64,000 nt of DNA from Tanypteryx hageni (Eukaryota; Arthropoda; Insecta; Odonata; Petaluridae), in contig CM054114.1 in the NCBI GenBank assembly GCA_028673005.1, positions 22,588,869 to 22,652,868 on the forward strand, written 5' to 3'. The notes under the pieces are model-generated. The model had not been told where the DNA came from and did not search any database. It saw nothing but the letters and a program-made list of their open reading frames with translations. This document shows, piece after piece, positions 1 to 9,639 of the stretch (position 1 is the first letter of the stretch; every line of letters starts with the position of its first letter). The position numbers were made by a program, and so were the translations under genes.

Positions 1-447
1 TAATGGGTGTAAAGGAGTAAGGATTAATCTATGTGGGCAGATGTTATTTCAGATGCACCTTTCACCATTAACATTAAAAGATTTATTGTAACATAAATCG
101 ATACACCTACTTACATTTGTTTGGTAACCAAGATGTTTATTGATGGAATAATATGATCCGAAGATCCTATGCAGACAGGCATAAGCTGTAAAGGTGGCCC
201 AACCAAGGAAACATCCACATTCAGAAACGAGAGAAATTGTTCTGCTACGATAGTTCAGAGGTAGAATATCCGCCCGGCAAGTGGAAGACCCGGGTTTGAT
301 TCCCGGTCATAGCAGACTTTTTTCTCGTTCAAAATTATTCCCAAGATGTTTATTGTTTACATTTTGCCTAATAGTATTGACATAATCCACATAATTTTAT
401 TGCTGCTGTAAAGGCTTTGGTGCATCTATCCATGTGAATATTAAGTA
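1..447. repeat. 447-bp direct repeat, copy A (pairs with 55688-56134)
   Basis: By eye this stretch is identical, base for base, to 55688-56134. Identity stops at 447: copy A continues TATATTATCG and copy B continues AGAAGTTAAT. The left limit cannot be seen because the window starts inside the repeat. The unit contains a tRNA-like body at 244-314. No open frame, terminal inverted repeat or poly-A tail is evident, so it could be part of a SINE or longer element, a segmental duplication or an assembly duplication. Confidence 0.9.
244..314 (+). tRNA. tRNA-like sequence (Gly-type body, nominal GGC anticodon), probably pseudo or SINE head
   Basis: The cloverleaf can be drawn. The acceptor arm is 244-250 with 307-313 (6 of 7 pairs), the anticodon stem 269-273 with 281-285 (includes one G-U), and the T arm 290-294 with 302-306 (5 of 5 pairs). 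Box A is TAGTTCAGAGG and box B is GGTTTGATTCC. The anticodon position reads GGC (alanine), but residue 33 is C instead of the universal U, and the body resembles tRNA-Gly. It lies inside a repeat that has an exact second copy. A degenerate tRNA or a Pol III promoter of a SINE is more likely than a working tRNA gene. Confidence 0.55.
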
Positions 448-1335
448 TATATTATCGTGAATTTCATGCAGAAACCAACTTATGCTATTTCATCTGCTCT
501 GTGATTTTTGTGGAATGAAACATTTTCTGCTGTATTCACTTATATATTTATATTATTCAATTTTTATATTTGAGAAATCATTTGTTGTCATTTTTATGCA
601 CTCTTTGCACCAAGTGAATACATTTATGGAAAGTTGTGTCTGTCCATCCTTTTGTTTGTTTCATTCATCTCACAAACCACTCAACTGATTTTTATGGCAT
701 TTGGTTCAGGAGTTATACAATAAAAGTCTTCTAGAAGCATTAATTTTCTATTTTCATATTTGTTACATTTTGAGCATATGACCATTGGCTTACAAATATA
801 ATAAATCATTTCCAATTACTTCAACATACCAGTTTGAAATATAATGCATGACATCTTGTTTAAAGCAGTTAATTAAATTTACATGTCCACTTAACATTCA
901 TCATGGGAACGATTCATTAAGATTACAATTTATATTTACAAAAAGGCTAGTTCTGGATAACTCGCAGAAAGCTTCAGATTCGCTAGAGTTTAAATTAGAC
1001 TTTCTTTACATGATTTTTATCTTCTTTTTTCGCGATTTTTAATATTTTCCACTTGAACATTAATCTGCTTGAGATTCTTCTCCAAGTAATAGCTGAAAAA
1101 AATCCATATTTTATTATCTATTAAGAAATAATATTTGATTATCAAATGCAGTATTTAATTAAGCTCTTTTCAAGAATAAATTTAAGAAAAGATTTTTACC
1201 ATACTAATATAATTACCTCTCTTTGAAACTCCTTCAGTTCTTCCTTCTTTCTCCTTTCAAAGAAGCCAGCCTGAAATGATAAACCAAGTAGCATACATAC
1301 ATAGTACAATCCTGCATCAGACACCTTATAAAAAG
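448..1335. other. AT-rich stretch without a recognisable gene
   Basis: Only short frames without codon character are present. Around 640-720 there is a passage about a contacting, low-complexity style often seen in insect repeat 3' ends (repeated TTTGTTTG and CACAAACCACTCAACTG), which I cannot assign to a family. No splice-flanked coding stretch was seen. Confidence 0.4.
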
Positions 1336-1338
1336 TTA

Positions 1339-1358
1339 TACACACACACACACACACA
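1339..1358. repeat. (AC)n microsatellite at the 3' end of an RTE LINE fragment
   Basis: An ACACAC run abuts the 3' end of the minus-strand RTE fragment. RTE-clade LINEs typically end in short tandem repeats instead of poly-A, so this is plausibly the element's (TG)n tail on its own strand. Confidence 0.6.
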
Positions 1359-2156
1359 TTATTTTCCGCTGTCCTCTTCTTATCTTGATAACTCTCCTTC
1401 CCTTTCAAATCGTCTATCAGCTGAACACTTTTCCTACCTCTTTCCCTTTTCCCATCTAGTTTTCCTTCTAACACGTCTTTAATCATACTCTCTCTCCTCA
1501 GGTAATGTCCAACCCAGTTAGCCTTCCTCTTTCTGATAGTCTGTATAATCATTCGCTTCTCTCCTATTCTTCGTAGCACTTCATCGTTTTTCATCCTATC
1601 TGTCCATTTTATCTTCAGCATTCTCCTCCAAGTCCACATTTCAAAGCTTTCCAAGTATTTGATGTCATTTTTCCTTAGCGTCCATGTTTCTGCCCCATAC
1701 AATGCTATACTCCATACGTAGCATTTTATCAACTTCTTGCGGATATCTTCCCTTATATTCCCTGTAAGTCGTTGTTTCTTTCTCCTGAAAGCTGCTTTTG
1801 CTTTTCCTATTCTAGTTTTGATCTCATCCGTACATTTTGCCTCTCATGTTATGATACTTCCAAGGTATTTATATTCTGAAACTTGTTCTAATGGCTTTCC
1901 CCCAATAGTTATGTTCAGATTCTCTTCTTTACCCGATATTCGAATGACCTTGGATTTTTCTGTATTTATTTCCATACCGTAGTTTCTACCAGTTATCACT
2001 AGTCTATTTATCATTTTTTGTAGCTCCTCTTCCTTTCTTGCTAGAAGTACTTGATCATCTGCGTATTTTACTGTTCTTATAATCCTTTCTCCAATTTTGA
2101 AATCCCCTGTGCCTTCTAAAGCTTCTTGCATTAGACTTTCTCCATATATATTGAAT
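1359..2156 (-). pseudogene. 5'-truncated RTE-clade LINE (end of reverse transcriptase plus C-terminal domain)
   Basis: Read on the minus strand, this encodes the last part of an RTE-type reverse transcriptase. It starts just upstream of the catalytic KYADDQ motif, runs through the INTEKSK thumb region and the KYLGSI motif, and reaches the C-terminal YGAETWTL...RRML...HYLR domain. It is nearly identical to 39582-40378, so the family is young. One CGA to TGA change near 1847 replaces the arginine of the ITREAK motif and breaks the frame. The 3' end lies in the (AC)n run. The 5' end stops abruptly at about 2156, where a different repeat begins, as expected from truncated target-primed reverse transcription or a later insertion. 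Confidence 0.9.
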
Positions 2157-3070
2157 AGAAACCTTCAGATAAAATGAGACTTCTTACCTAAGTGACATGA
2201 GTTCGACTCCAGAAATTCCGAAAGTTGTGTTTTTTCCCATAAGAAAAGCATTGCGCCATATTGGTAAATTAATTATGGGCACTTGCCGGTAAGCTAGAAA
2301 AATGAAATTTTCAGTGTTGCTAGATGGCCGCAATATCTATTAGGAATTTTTGTCACTTTTGCTTGCACTGTCTTGGGTTCGACTCCCGAGACCCCGGAAT
2401 ATCTCCCCTAAGTTAGCTTGGGAAAAGGTTTTCCCAGTGTGTAGACCAATCTAATAGGTTTAGGAAGCTGAAATTTTGCAGGTTTATAGGACATTTGTCA
2501 TAACCAATTATAAAAGTCGAAATTTTTAAAATTGTGAATTTTAGGGGTTGTTTTAACCCCATTCGAACATTAAACTTTAATAATTTTTTAGGTACAACGG
2601 GATGAGCTAGGAAGCTGCAATTTTCAAATTATCTACAGAACAGCGCATTTGCACAAATAAAAATTTCAATCTCTCCATATATATATATTGCGGCAACCGT
2701 TAAAAAAGTTTAAATTTTAACCAATTAGAAAAATATTATTTTACTTCTAAAAGTGCTACAGCTTCAAAATTTGGCTCAAATGTGTAGCATTAGTACCCCA
2801 TCATGGGGAAAGTGTAAAATGTTTAAAATTGCAACTTTTGGGGATTGTTGTCAACTATAATTTTTTTTGTGGGTAAAACGAAAATCGCTGCGGAGGTGAA
2901 ATCTTTAGAAATAAAAAAATATTTGTAATGATGAAATATCTGTCTGAGAAATGATTGCTTTTTCAAGGTGAGGTGATATGCTTGCAGAATGCAAGCACCA
3001 ACTACTAGTATGTTATATCCTCCTCCTCTGTAAGAGTCGTCGATATATAATGATAGGAGGATACTAATGT
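2157..3070. repeat. ~0.9-kb unit, tandem copy 1
   Basis: This unit matches 3129-4022 with scattered differences. It begins AGAAACCTTCAG and ends near AATACTAAT. It holds two box-B-like strings (GAGTTCGACTCC near 2201 and GGGTTCGACTCC near 2373) and a hairpin of 8-bp arms (TGCTTGCA / TGCAAGCA) near 2979-2997. A CTAG lies about ten bases after the hairpin and is followed by T. No long open frame is present. The class is unknown: it could be non-autonomous Helitron-like DNA, a tRNA-related repeat or satellite-like DNA. Confidence 0.75.
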
Positions 3071-3128
3071 CCAGCCCAAACTACTAGAGTTGGAGAGCGG
3101 AAAGTTTCAGTTTTTGTAGATATGATGG

Positions 3129-4022
3129 AGAAACCTTCAGATAAAATGAAACTTCTTACCCAAGTGACATGAGTTCGACACCAGAAATTCCGAAATTTGC
3201 GTTTTTTCCTCTAAGAAAAGCATTGCGCCATATTTTTAAATTAATAATGGGCACTTGCCAGTAAGCTAGAATGATGAAATTTTCAGTGTTACTAGACGGC
3301 CACAATATGTATTAGGAATTATTGTCACTTTTTCTTACAGTGTCTTGGGTTCGACTCCAGTGACCCCGGAATATCTCCCATAAGTTAACATGGGAAAACG
3401 AAATCCAGTGTGTAGACCAATGTAATAAGTTTAGGAAGCTGAATTTTGCAATAACCAACTATAAAAATAAAAAATTTTAAAATTGAAAATTACAGGGGTT
3501 GTTTTAACCCCATATGAACATTAAAGTTTAATAATTTTTTAGGTACTACGGGATGAGCTAGGAAGCTGCAATTTTCAAATTATTTACAGAACAGCGCATT
3601 TGCACAAATAAACATTTCAATCTCTCCATATATATATTGCGGCAACCGTTAAAAATGTTTAAAATTTAAACATATAGAAAAATATTATTTTACTTCTAGA
3701 AGTGCTACAACTTTAAAATTTGGCTCAAATGTGTAGCATTAGTACCCCATAATGGGGAAAGTGTAAAATGTTTAAAATTGCAACATTTGGGGATTGTTTT
3801 AAACTATTATTTTTACGTGGGAAAAACGAAAATCACTGCGGAGGTGAAATCTTTAGAATTAATAGAATATTTGTAATGATGAAATATCACTCTGAAAAAT
3901 TAATGTTTTTTCAAGGTGAGATGAAATGCTTGCAGTATGCAAGCACCTTCTACTAGTATGTTATATCCTCCTCCTCTGTAAGAGTCGTCGACATATAATG
4001 ATAACAAGAGAATACTAATATT
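3129..4022. repeat. ~0.9-kb unit, tandem copy 2
   Basis: This is the second copy of the 2157-3070 unit, offset by about 972 bases and separated from it by a ~58-base spacer. The hairpin (TGCTTGCA-GTA-TGCAAGCA) and the CTAG-T after it are conserved, and homology continues about 60 bases past CTAG. The shared homology beyond CTAG means the duplication is larger than any element that would end there. Confidence 0.75.
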
Positions 4023-4309
4023 TAGGCCTTTCCAGATAAGCTGGAGATTTGAATTTTTTTTCCTAGGTAGAATTTTGTGCAAAACCGACTAGAAAAAACG
4101 AAAATCTTTAAAAAGTGCAACAATGCTGCCGCTAAAAATTCGCAATTGTTTAAACAAATTTTCAAGGTTAATATATTTCCGAATGTGCCACGGAGTTGAA
4201 ATTTTTTTTATAAGTAGAATTCTTAAAAAAATGAAATAGGGATTATTCAAATTTTGATATTTTAATTTGTTTGGCAGTTAAAAATTCTTAAAGTTTAAAG
4301 AAATAGATA

Positions 4310-4605
4310 GCTGTTTTAGGTACTATGAGATGAGCTAGGAAGCTGAAATTTTCAAATTATTTACAGTATAGTATATTTGCACAAATAAACATTTCAATTT
4401 TACCATATATGTATTGCGGCGACCGTTAAAAATTATTTAAATTTAAACAATTAGAAAAATATTATTTTATTTCTAGAAGTGCTACAAGTTTAAAATTTGG
4501 CTAAAATGTGTAGCATTAGAACCTTATAATGAAGAAAGTGTAAAATTTTTAAAATTGCGACATTTGGAGATTGTTTTAAACTATTATTCTTACATGTGGG
4601 AAATC
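4310..4605. repeat. diverged partial third copy of the 0.9-kb unit
   Basis: It corresponds to the middle part of the unit (about 2586-2880): the GGATGAGCTAGGAAGCTG motif (here GAGATGAGCTAGG...), the CAAATTATTTACAG stretch, the TATTGCGGC(G/A)ACCGTTAAAA motif and the AGTGCTACAA motif appear in the same order. It is more diverged than copies 1 and 2, so it is older or from another subfamily. Confidence 0.65.
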
Positions 4606-4709
4606 AACTCTAAACTGCCTTCAAATATTCTCAACTCAAAATTATTCAAGTAAGAAAGTTTCACACCCCTTCAAAAAACTTGATCGCAGTTGCAGCTCCA
4701 TCCCTTTAA

Positions 4710-5727
4710 CCTTTAAATATCAAAATGGCATGGTGTGCCAGCAAATTTATGGGTAAGCCTGCTAAACGGCACACCCGTGGCCCGCAAAGTTGCGAGGCAG
4801 CTCACATATGTGGTTTTTGTCATAGAATCAAAATAGTAATAGGAGACGAAAGGCCAGACATCTTTCTTTTCCTCCTCCTCTCCCAAGGCCGAAGTTCTTA
4901 TGGATTGGGGGAATGGAGGGTAAACAAACACTCGAGAGAGCCTGTCTCAAAATATAGGCCTCCAATATGAGACAGTCTTTCAGAACCTAAGAGATGCATT
5001 AAACTGAACCCCAGGTCTGAGACCTACCCAAAGGTCCCTTTATTATTTTCTTCTTTCTTTTGCATATCTGCATTTTACCACATTTACATTCATCCATTTG
5101 CAGACCACGAAGCAGAGCGAGAGTAGACTCATGCAAGCAAAATTTCAGTAGCTGTTTATCCATTTATTTTTTAATGATTACTTTATTTTTATATAATTAT
5201 TTCGTTGTTATATATATTTTTGTAATTATTTTTGGAAATGGGCCCCAAGGATATAGAGGAAGTCTTTGTTAATTCGGATTCTGACGCGTACGAAGGTGGT
5301 GTGGAAGGTGGTGCGGAAAGCGGTAGCGATGGCATGGAGGAGCCTGAGGATGATGGCTCAGCAAGGAGTAATGATTCATCTAAATGGAAATCTCCACATG
5401 AAGGCAGAAGACGAAAGATCGATGTGCACCCTTTTACTGCGGGGCCGAGTGGAATGAATACTTGTACTATTATTGTATTTGCATTTTATTGCATTGATCC
5501 AAATTTGAATTCCAATACTATATTTTGACATGTTTATTTCCTCTAATAGGCAGCATCATGTAATTTTGCAATATGTGAACAATAGATTGCTTTTTATATG
5601 AACATTTTATCATGAATAGTTTATTAGACATGCAGTTTTTTTAGAATGTAAACATATTTTTAAATACCCCAAAATAAATCCGGCTGATAGAACCTACTAG
5701 CAGGCATTTAAACCTGGAGGATAAAGG
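4710..5727 (+). mobile_element. piggyBac-like deletion derivative, TTAA-flanked
   Basis: The element is flanked by TTAA at 4706-4709 and 5728-5731. Its ends are CCTTTAAA and TAAAGG, giving an inverted CCTTTA after each TTAA, the usual piggyBac arrangement. GGTGTGCC and GGCACACC form a subterminal inverted pair near 4733-4776. At ~1.0 kb it is far shorter than an autonomous copy (2.2-3 kb). The only coding sequence is a transposase N-terminus at 5238-5462, so most of the transposase has been deleted. Short terminal repeats make this less certain than the other two piggyBac copies. Confidence 0.6.
5238..5462 (+). pseudogene. piggyBac-like transposase N-terminal remnant
   Basis: An ATG-initiated frame encodes an acidic, serine/glycine-rich N-terminus (DSDAYEGG..., ESGSDGMEEPEDDG) followed by a basic patch and a VHPFTAGPSGMN segment. 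This resembles the PFTG/PSG motif that precedes the conserved DDE_Tnp_1_7 domain in piggyBac transposases. After MN the frame runs into AT-rich sequence and stops. None of the three catalytic aspartates is present. The acidic head and PFTAGPSG motif, inside TTAA-flanked ends, are the basis of the call. An unrelated acidic protein exon is the alternative. Confidence 0.5.
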
Positions 5728-5913
5728 TTAATTGAATGCACCTGCGATCATAGCTGCATCCAGTTTGATCATCTATCCCTTTAATAGCACTAATCAAGTT
5801 TAATAGGCATTGCGTGCATTTCTTTAATTGACCAGGCGATCGCAGATGCAACCGTTGTGAAGCATTGGGATACGTCACTTTTGCACATGAACCTTCCTTT
5901 CAATGGACTTATA
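5728..5913. other. short spacer with GATCGCAG-TGCA motifs
   Basis: The spacer separates the piggyBac derivative from the mariner-type element. GATCGCAG(N)TGCA-like strings occur at 4682 (direct), 5738 (inverted) and 5841 (direct), so the piggyBac may have landed inside an older repeat that carries this motif. No gene is seen. Confidence 0.4.
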
Positions 5914-7205
5914 CAGGGTGATTCAAAAGTCCCCGAACTATAAATTTTTTAAATTGTTTGCTGTTGTTGGTTTTGGTATGTACGGGTGACCTTGGCGAAC
6001 ATGCTGCAGTGGCGACATCACCGCCTGCCAGTGCGCATGCCTGGGAGTCGGCCGGAAATGTTAGTCAGTCCGCCATGAGTCTCAGGCAAGAACAGAGGGT
6101 TGCTTTGCTGGAAGCTTATTTTACAGAAAAATCTTATCAACGTTGCATCCACTTGTTTCAAGAGAAGTTCCCTGTTGCTCCTATTCCAGGGAAAACAACA
6201 GTGTATGATCTTGTGCATTTTCGTGACTCTGGTAGTATTAAGGATAGGCAGAGAAGCGGCCGACCGTCTGTGTTAATGTTCGTGATAATGCCTGCGTTTA
6301 CCGAGCATGTTCAACAGGTCCTGCAGCACTCTCCCGGCAAGTCACTTTGGCGGTTGTCACAGCAGGTTGGAGCATCTTATTCAGCCTGCCAAAGGGTTAC
6401 TAAACGTTTGAAGCTAGGGCCATACCGAGTTCGAGAAGTGCAAGAGCTTCGCCCACTGGAACCAGGAAAGCATGTTGCCTATTACAAATGGTTTAGGAGA
6501 TTCACTTGCAAAAATGAGATTATCCAACTTAACATGACTTTCTTCAATGATGAGGCTTGATTTCATTTAAATGGGTATGTCAATAGCCAGAACACTTGCA
6601 TCTGGGCTGCGCTTAATCCTCACACACTGCATGAGGTCCCACTTCACCAGCTGAAAGTTGGAGTGTGGTGTGCCATGTCTAGGTGGCGAATTGTGGGACC
6701 AATTTTTTTCGATACAACTGTTAATTCAGAAGTGTACTTGTTAGACATCATCCATCAATTTGTAGCCATGCTGGAAGCTGATGAGCATTATTGTTGGTTC
6801 CAACAAGACGGCATAACTTGCCACAAGTCCAATGAAACAATCGAGAAGCTCCATGAGTTCTTTGATGATCGATTAATCTCGAAAAATCTTTGGCCACCTC
6901 GCTCACTGGACTTGATTCCTCCAGATTTCTTTTTGTGGGGCTATCTGAAGGAGACAGTGTATTGCAACAATCCTAGAATGCTGCAGGACATGCGGAGCAA
7001 CATCAACAAAGCTGTGAGGGACATCCCAGTCAACGTACTGAAAAGAGTTTCCACCAACATGTGTCATCGTGTGAATGTGTCTTTTACAAAATGGTGGATA
7101 TTTCCAGCATCTTTTGTAAACTTCAGTAAAGGTTTCAATGTACAAAATCTATTGAATTTAAATAAATCTTTTTAATCAGAGCTTGGGGACTTTTGAATCA
7201 CCCTG
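5914..7205 (+). mobile_element. Tc1/mariner-superfamily transposon with complete ends
   Basis: It has terminal inverted repeats that start CAGGGTGATTCAAAAGTCCC on both ends, and TA duplications at 5912-5913 and 7206-7207. It is 1292 bp long with one transposase gene, the normal size for the superfamily. Complete ends and only one nonsense codon suggest a fairly recent insertion. Confidence 0.92.
6075..7175 (+). pseudogene. Tc1/mariner-superfamily transposase, one internal stop
   Basis: The protein would be about 366 residues: an N-terminal helix-turn-helix region (MSLRQEQRVALLEAYF onward, with the SGRPS linker) and a DDE/D catalytic core. The first acidic motif is FFNDEA, the second WFQQDG, and the third IPPDFFLWGY, with about 38 residues between the second and third aspartates. 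That is longer than the DD34D spacing of classical mariner. The frame is unbroken except for TGA at 6558-6560, where relatives have tryptophan (DEAWFH), so one TGG to TGA change inactivated it. The ATG at 6075 was chosen because homologous sequence starts there; the frame itself extends up to 5958. The enzyme would excise and insert the element at TA sites. Confidence 0.9.
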
Positions 7206-7309
7206 TATATACAGCGTGAAAGCATGTATTTATGCATTATGGATCAGCTTCTTGACTGTAGTATCCACCCACTTTGTGAATACGGCACCCTTTACTGCCT
7301 CTGCCTAGT

Positions 7310-8036
7310 TTGCTGGCAAGAAGATGCTCAGTACCAATATATTTATCTTCTGGATGGAGAAACCATTGTTATCAACCCAACCCGCCACTGAGATCTCAGA
7401 AGAAGTCACCGAGAACCGTAAGGCACTACCTATACCACTACCTATACCACTACCTACGCCACTACCTACGCCACCACCTATGCCGTTGCCATCGTCTATG
7501 CAGTCACTGCTGGCCCATACTGCATCGTCATCGTTGTTGTTGTTATCAGCTGTAAGTCATTACTTTATTCATTTTTAACAACATTTAAAATCATTTGCAA
7601 ATATTCCCAGCTGAAACATATCATATTTGGTTCATTTGTGGAGGAAATGCCAGATAGCGACGATGAACAAAAAACACCTAGGCCTTCTAGGCAATCTCTT
7701 TTTGAAGCTGGGGTAATATATATCTTGGCATTAGATTGATTTGATGATGTACCAGTAAACAATTTTAAATTTGCATCATACTACTCAACTAATTTAATCT
7801 GAATTTATTTCCCCATTTTAGACGGACGCATTGAAAAAAAATTGAGACCGCTGAGTTGTGGTTATGGCCCATTGCCATTTATGAAGGTGGAAGAATTACA
7901 AGAGGGGCAGCATCACAGAATTATTGAACTAGAGTCAATGGCAATGAGGTATGGGCAAGCGGTGATGGCAACTATGACAAAAGGGGAGGAAGATCCCAGT
8001 TGGAGAAGGAAGGTCTTCCTTGCCAAACGATATTAA
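7310..8036 (+). other. unrecognised coding-like region, possibly three exons
   Basis: A frame from 7324 carries a proline-rich tandem repeat (PLPIPLPTPLPTPPP, from a ~12-bp repeat at about 7430-7485) and ends at a GTAAGT donor (7556). After an ATTCCCAG acceptor (about 7610) an in-frame stretch reads FVEEMPDSDDEQKTPRPSRQ and ends at GGG|GTAATA. After a TTTTAG acceptor (7821) a frame encodes MKVEELQEGQHHRIIELESM and a basic tail, stopping at 8036. Joining the second and third parts in frame fails by one base in an A8 run (7833-7841). I do not recognise the product. It may be a decayed gene of a DNA transposon or a host gene fragment. Confidence 0.3.
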
Positions 8037-8194
8037 AATGTATTGACAACTGAGGACAAAATTATATAACCAAAGTACGGAAATGTTTATATTAACCAGA
8101 AAAAATAATACATTAACAAACCTAACAGAATAGTATAGCATTAACCAGTGAGAATATTTGATTTCATTTTTGCCAATCAGTCACATAAACTCCA

Positions 8195-8280
8195 ATAGAT
8201 AAATAAACTTGTTCAAACCTGTCTTATTTCATTTTATTTAATACCTTAAAACTTCATATTCCTACCATATGCAGGCTCAG
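8195..8280. repeat. ~85-bp direct repeat, copy 1
   Basis: The AATAAACTTGTTCAAACCTG segment and the following AT-rich stretch to CCATATGC recur at 8797-8885 with about ten differences. The spacing is about 602 bases. Both copies hold AATAAA and could be remnants of a duplicated 3' end or of terminal repeats of an unidentified element. Confidence 0.7.
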
Positions 8281-8492
8281 CATTTCTATAATCTTACAGT
8301 TAGAGTGCTTCATTCAGATTTGAGACTTGACAGACATGTGCATAAAGTGGGTTTCTCAAAAAAAAGATCTTCTACGCATCAGATAGCTCTCCAAAGCGCA
8401 AACAGTAAGTTCTCAACTTTTAAATTATTTTGCATTAACTCCACTCTCAAATCATACCTTTTCACAAGTATCATTATTTTTCTATTACCCTA

Positions 8493-8654
8493 AGGTTATG
8501 GATGCGACAGTGGATAGAGTTGGAGTTGCAATCGCCTCCTATGGAGGAGTAAAAAATATGCATGAGGAAAACATACAGTATCTCCCATTTCAGTATATGG
8601 CGATTTATCACTCTTGGGAAATATTGGAAAGATTCCCAGATTACGCCAGAAACT
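8493..8654 (+). other. coding-like stretch of unknown identity
   Basis: An open frame begins right after a pyrimidine-rich CTATTACCCTAAG and ATG at 8499. It reads MDATVDRVGVAIASYGG followed by a moderately hydrophobic segment to FPDYARN, then a stop. Composition is less AT-rich than its surroundings. No motif is recognised. It lies between the two 85-bp direct repeats and may belong with the coding-like region at 7310-8036. Confidence 0.25.
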
Positions 8655-8796
8655 GAATTAACTTTGATGAATATAGCCTCTGCTTTGAACATTATAACAA
8701 AGGAGTGATCCAGATTAATGGACCACCACCAATTAAAAAAGATTGTTATGAGTGTAAAATCTCCAACAGAAAAAATGGGTTTTCTAATAAAAATGG

Positions 8797-8885
8797 ATTG
8801 TCAATAAATAAACTTGTTCAAACCTGTCTGATTTCGTTTTATTTAAAACCTAAAAAAACTTCATATTTCCACCATGCGCATTTCT
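8797..8885. repeat. ~85-bp direct repeat, copy 2
   Basis: Second copy of the 8195-8280 segment. It is followed by an AG-rich run (GAGAGAGAGAAAAC). Confidence 0.7.
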
Positions 8886-9084
8886 CACAGAGAGAGAGAA
8901 AACAATATTTCCACAAAAGGTTGTTCCCGCAAATAGATGGTGATTCTGTGCATTTCTAAGGACTGCCAGAGAGGAGGTAACGACATAATGGGAATGAGGT
9001 AGGAAGGGAATGAAGAGAAACAATCATTGGAAGGAAGGTAATGTAATAAGATAGAAAACTGGAATGGGGGCCCAAAAGTATTAC

Positions 9085-9415
9085 CATTTTTCCACCAGAT
9101 TAGAGATGCCAGATTAAACATGCCAGATTAGACATGCCAGATTAGACATGCCAGATTAGACATGCCAGATTAGACATGCCAGATTAGAGAAGCCAGATTA
9201 GAGAAGCCAGATTAGAGAAGCCAGATTAGAGAAGCCAGATTAGACATGCCAGATTAGACATGCCAGATTAGAGAGAGAAAACCATTTTCCAGCCAGATTA
9301 GAGAGAGGAAACAATTTTCCAGCCAGATTAGAGAGGGAAAATAATTTTCCAGCCAGATTAGAGAGAAAACAATTTTCCAGCCAGATTAGAGAGAGAAAAC
9401 CATTTTCCAGCCACT
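9085..9415. repeat. minisatellite with two nested unit types
   Basis: A 14-bp unit CATGCCAGATTAGA is repeated about a dozen times, including a block of GAAGCCAGATTAGA variants. It then passes into a ~28-30-bp unit that combines AGCCAGATTAGAGAG with AAAACAATTTTCC. The change of unit inside one array shows stepwise expansion from a common AGCCAGATTAGA core. Confidence 0.95.
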
Positions 9416-9489
9416 GAACCCATTTTTGATCGTCTTTTTAGATGGAGAAAACCATTTTACCACCATAAACTTGGCAACACCGTTTTCCC

Positions 9490-9580
9490 TGCCAAAATGA
9501 TCAACCAATCACAATTTACCACCAAAATGAATCAACCAGTCACAATTTACCACCAAAATGAATCAACCAATCAGCGATTT
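9490..9580. repeat. short tandem repeat, unit about 31 bp, three copies
   Basis: The unit CAATTTACCACCAAAATGA followed by ATCAACCAATCA recurs about three times. It lies just before the integrase relic and shares the ACCAC and AAAACC words with the preceding minisatellite, so both may derive from the same element's leader. Confidence 0.8.
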
Positions 9581-9639
9581 ACGAACGTCTTTTATTTGTT
9601 CATTTGATCGAATTATGATCATCTTTTGTTTTCAAAATG

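Noticed and set aside
244..314. Functional tRNA gene for Ala or Gly
   Set aside because: C at position 33, a mismatch in the acceptor arm, mixed identity and location in a duplicated unit all argue for a tRNA-derived repeat or pseudogene.
4725..4970. 81-codon plus frame in the left part of the 4.7-kb piggyBac
   Set aside because: Lies in the subterminal region with an inverted GGTGTGCC pair; no domain, and related piggyBac genes start further in.
9085..9415. CRISPR-like array
   Set aside because: Units are contiguous without unique spacers, and the context is eukaryotic.
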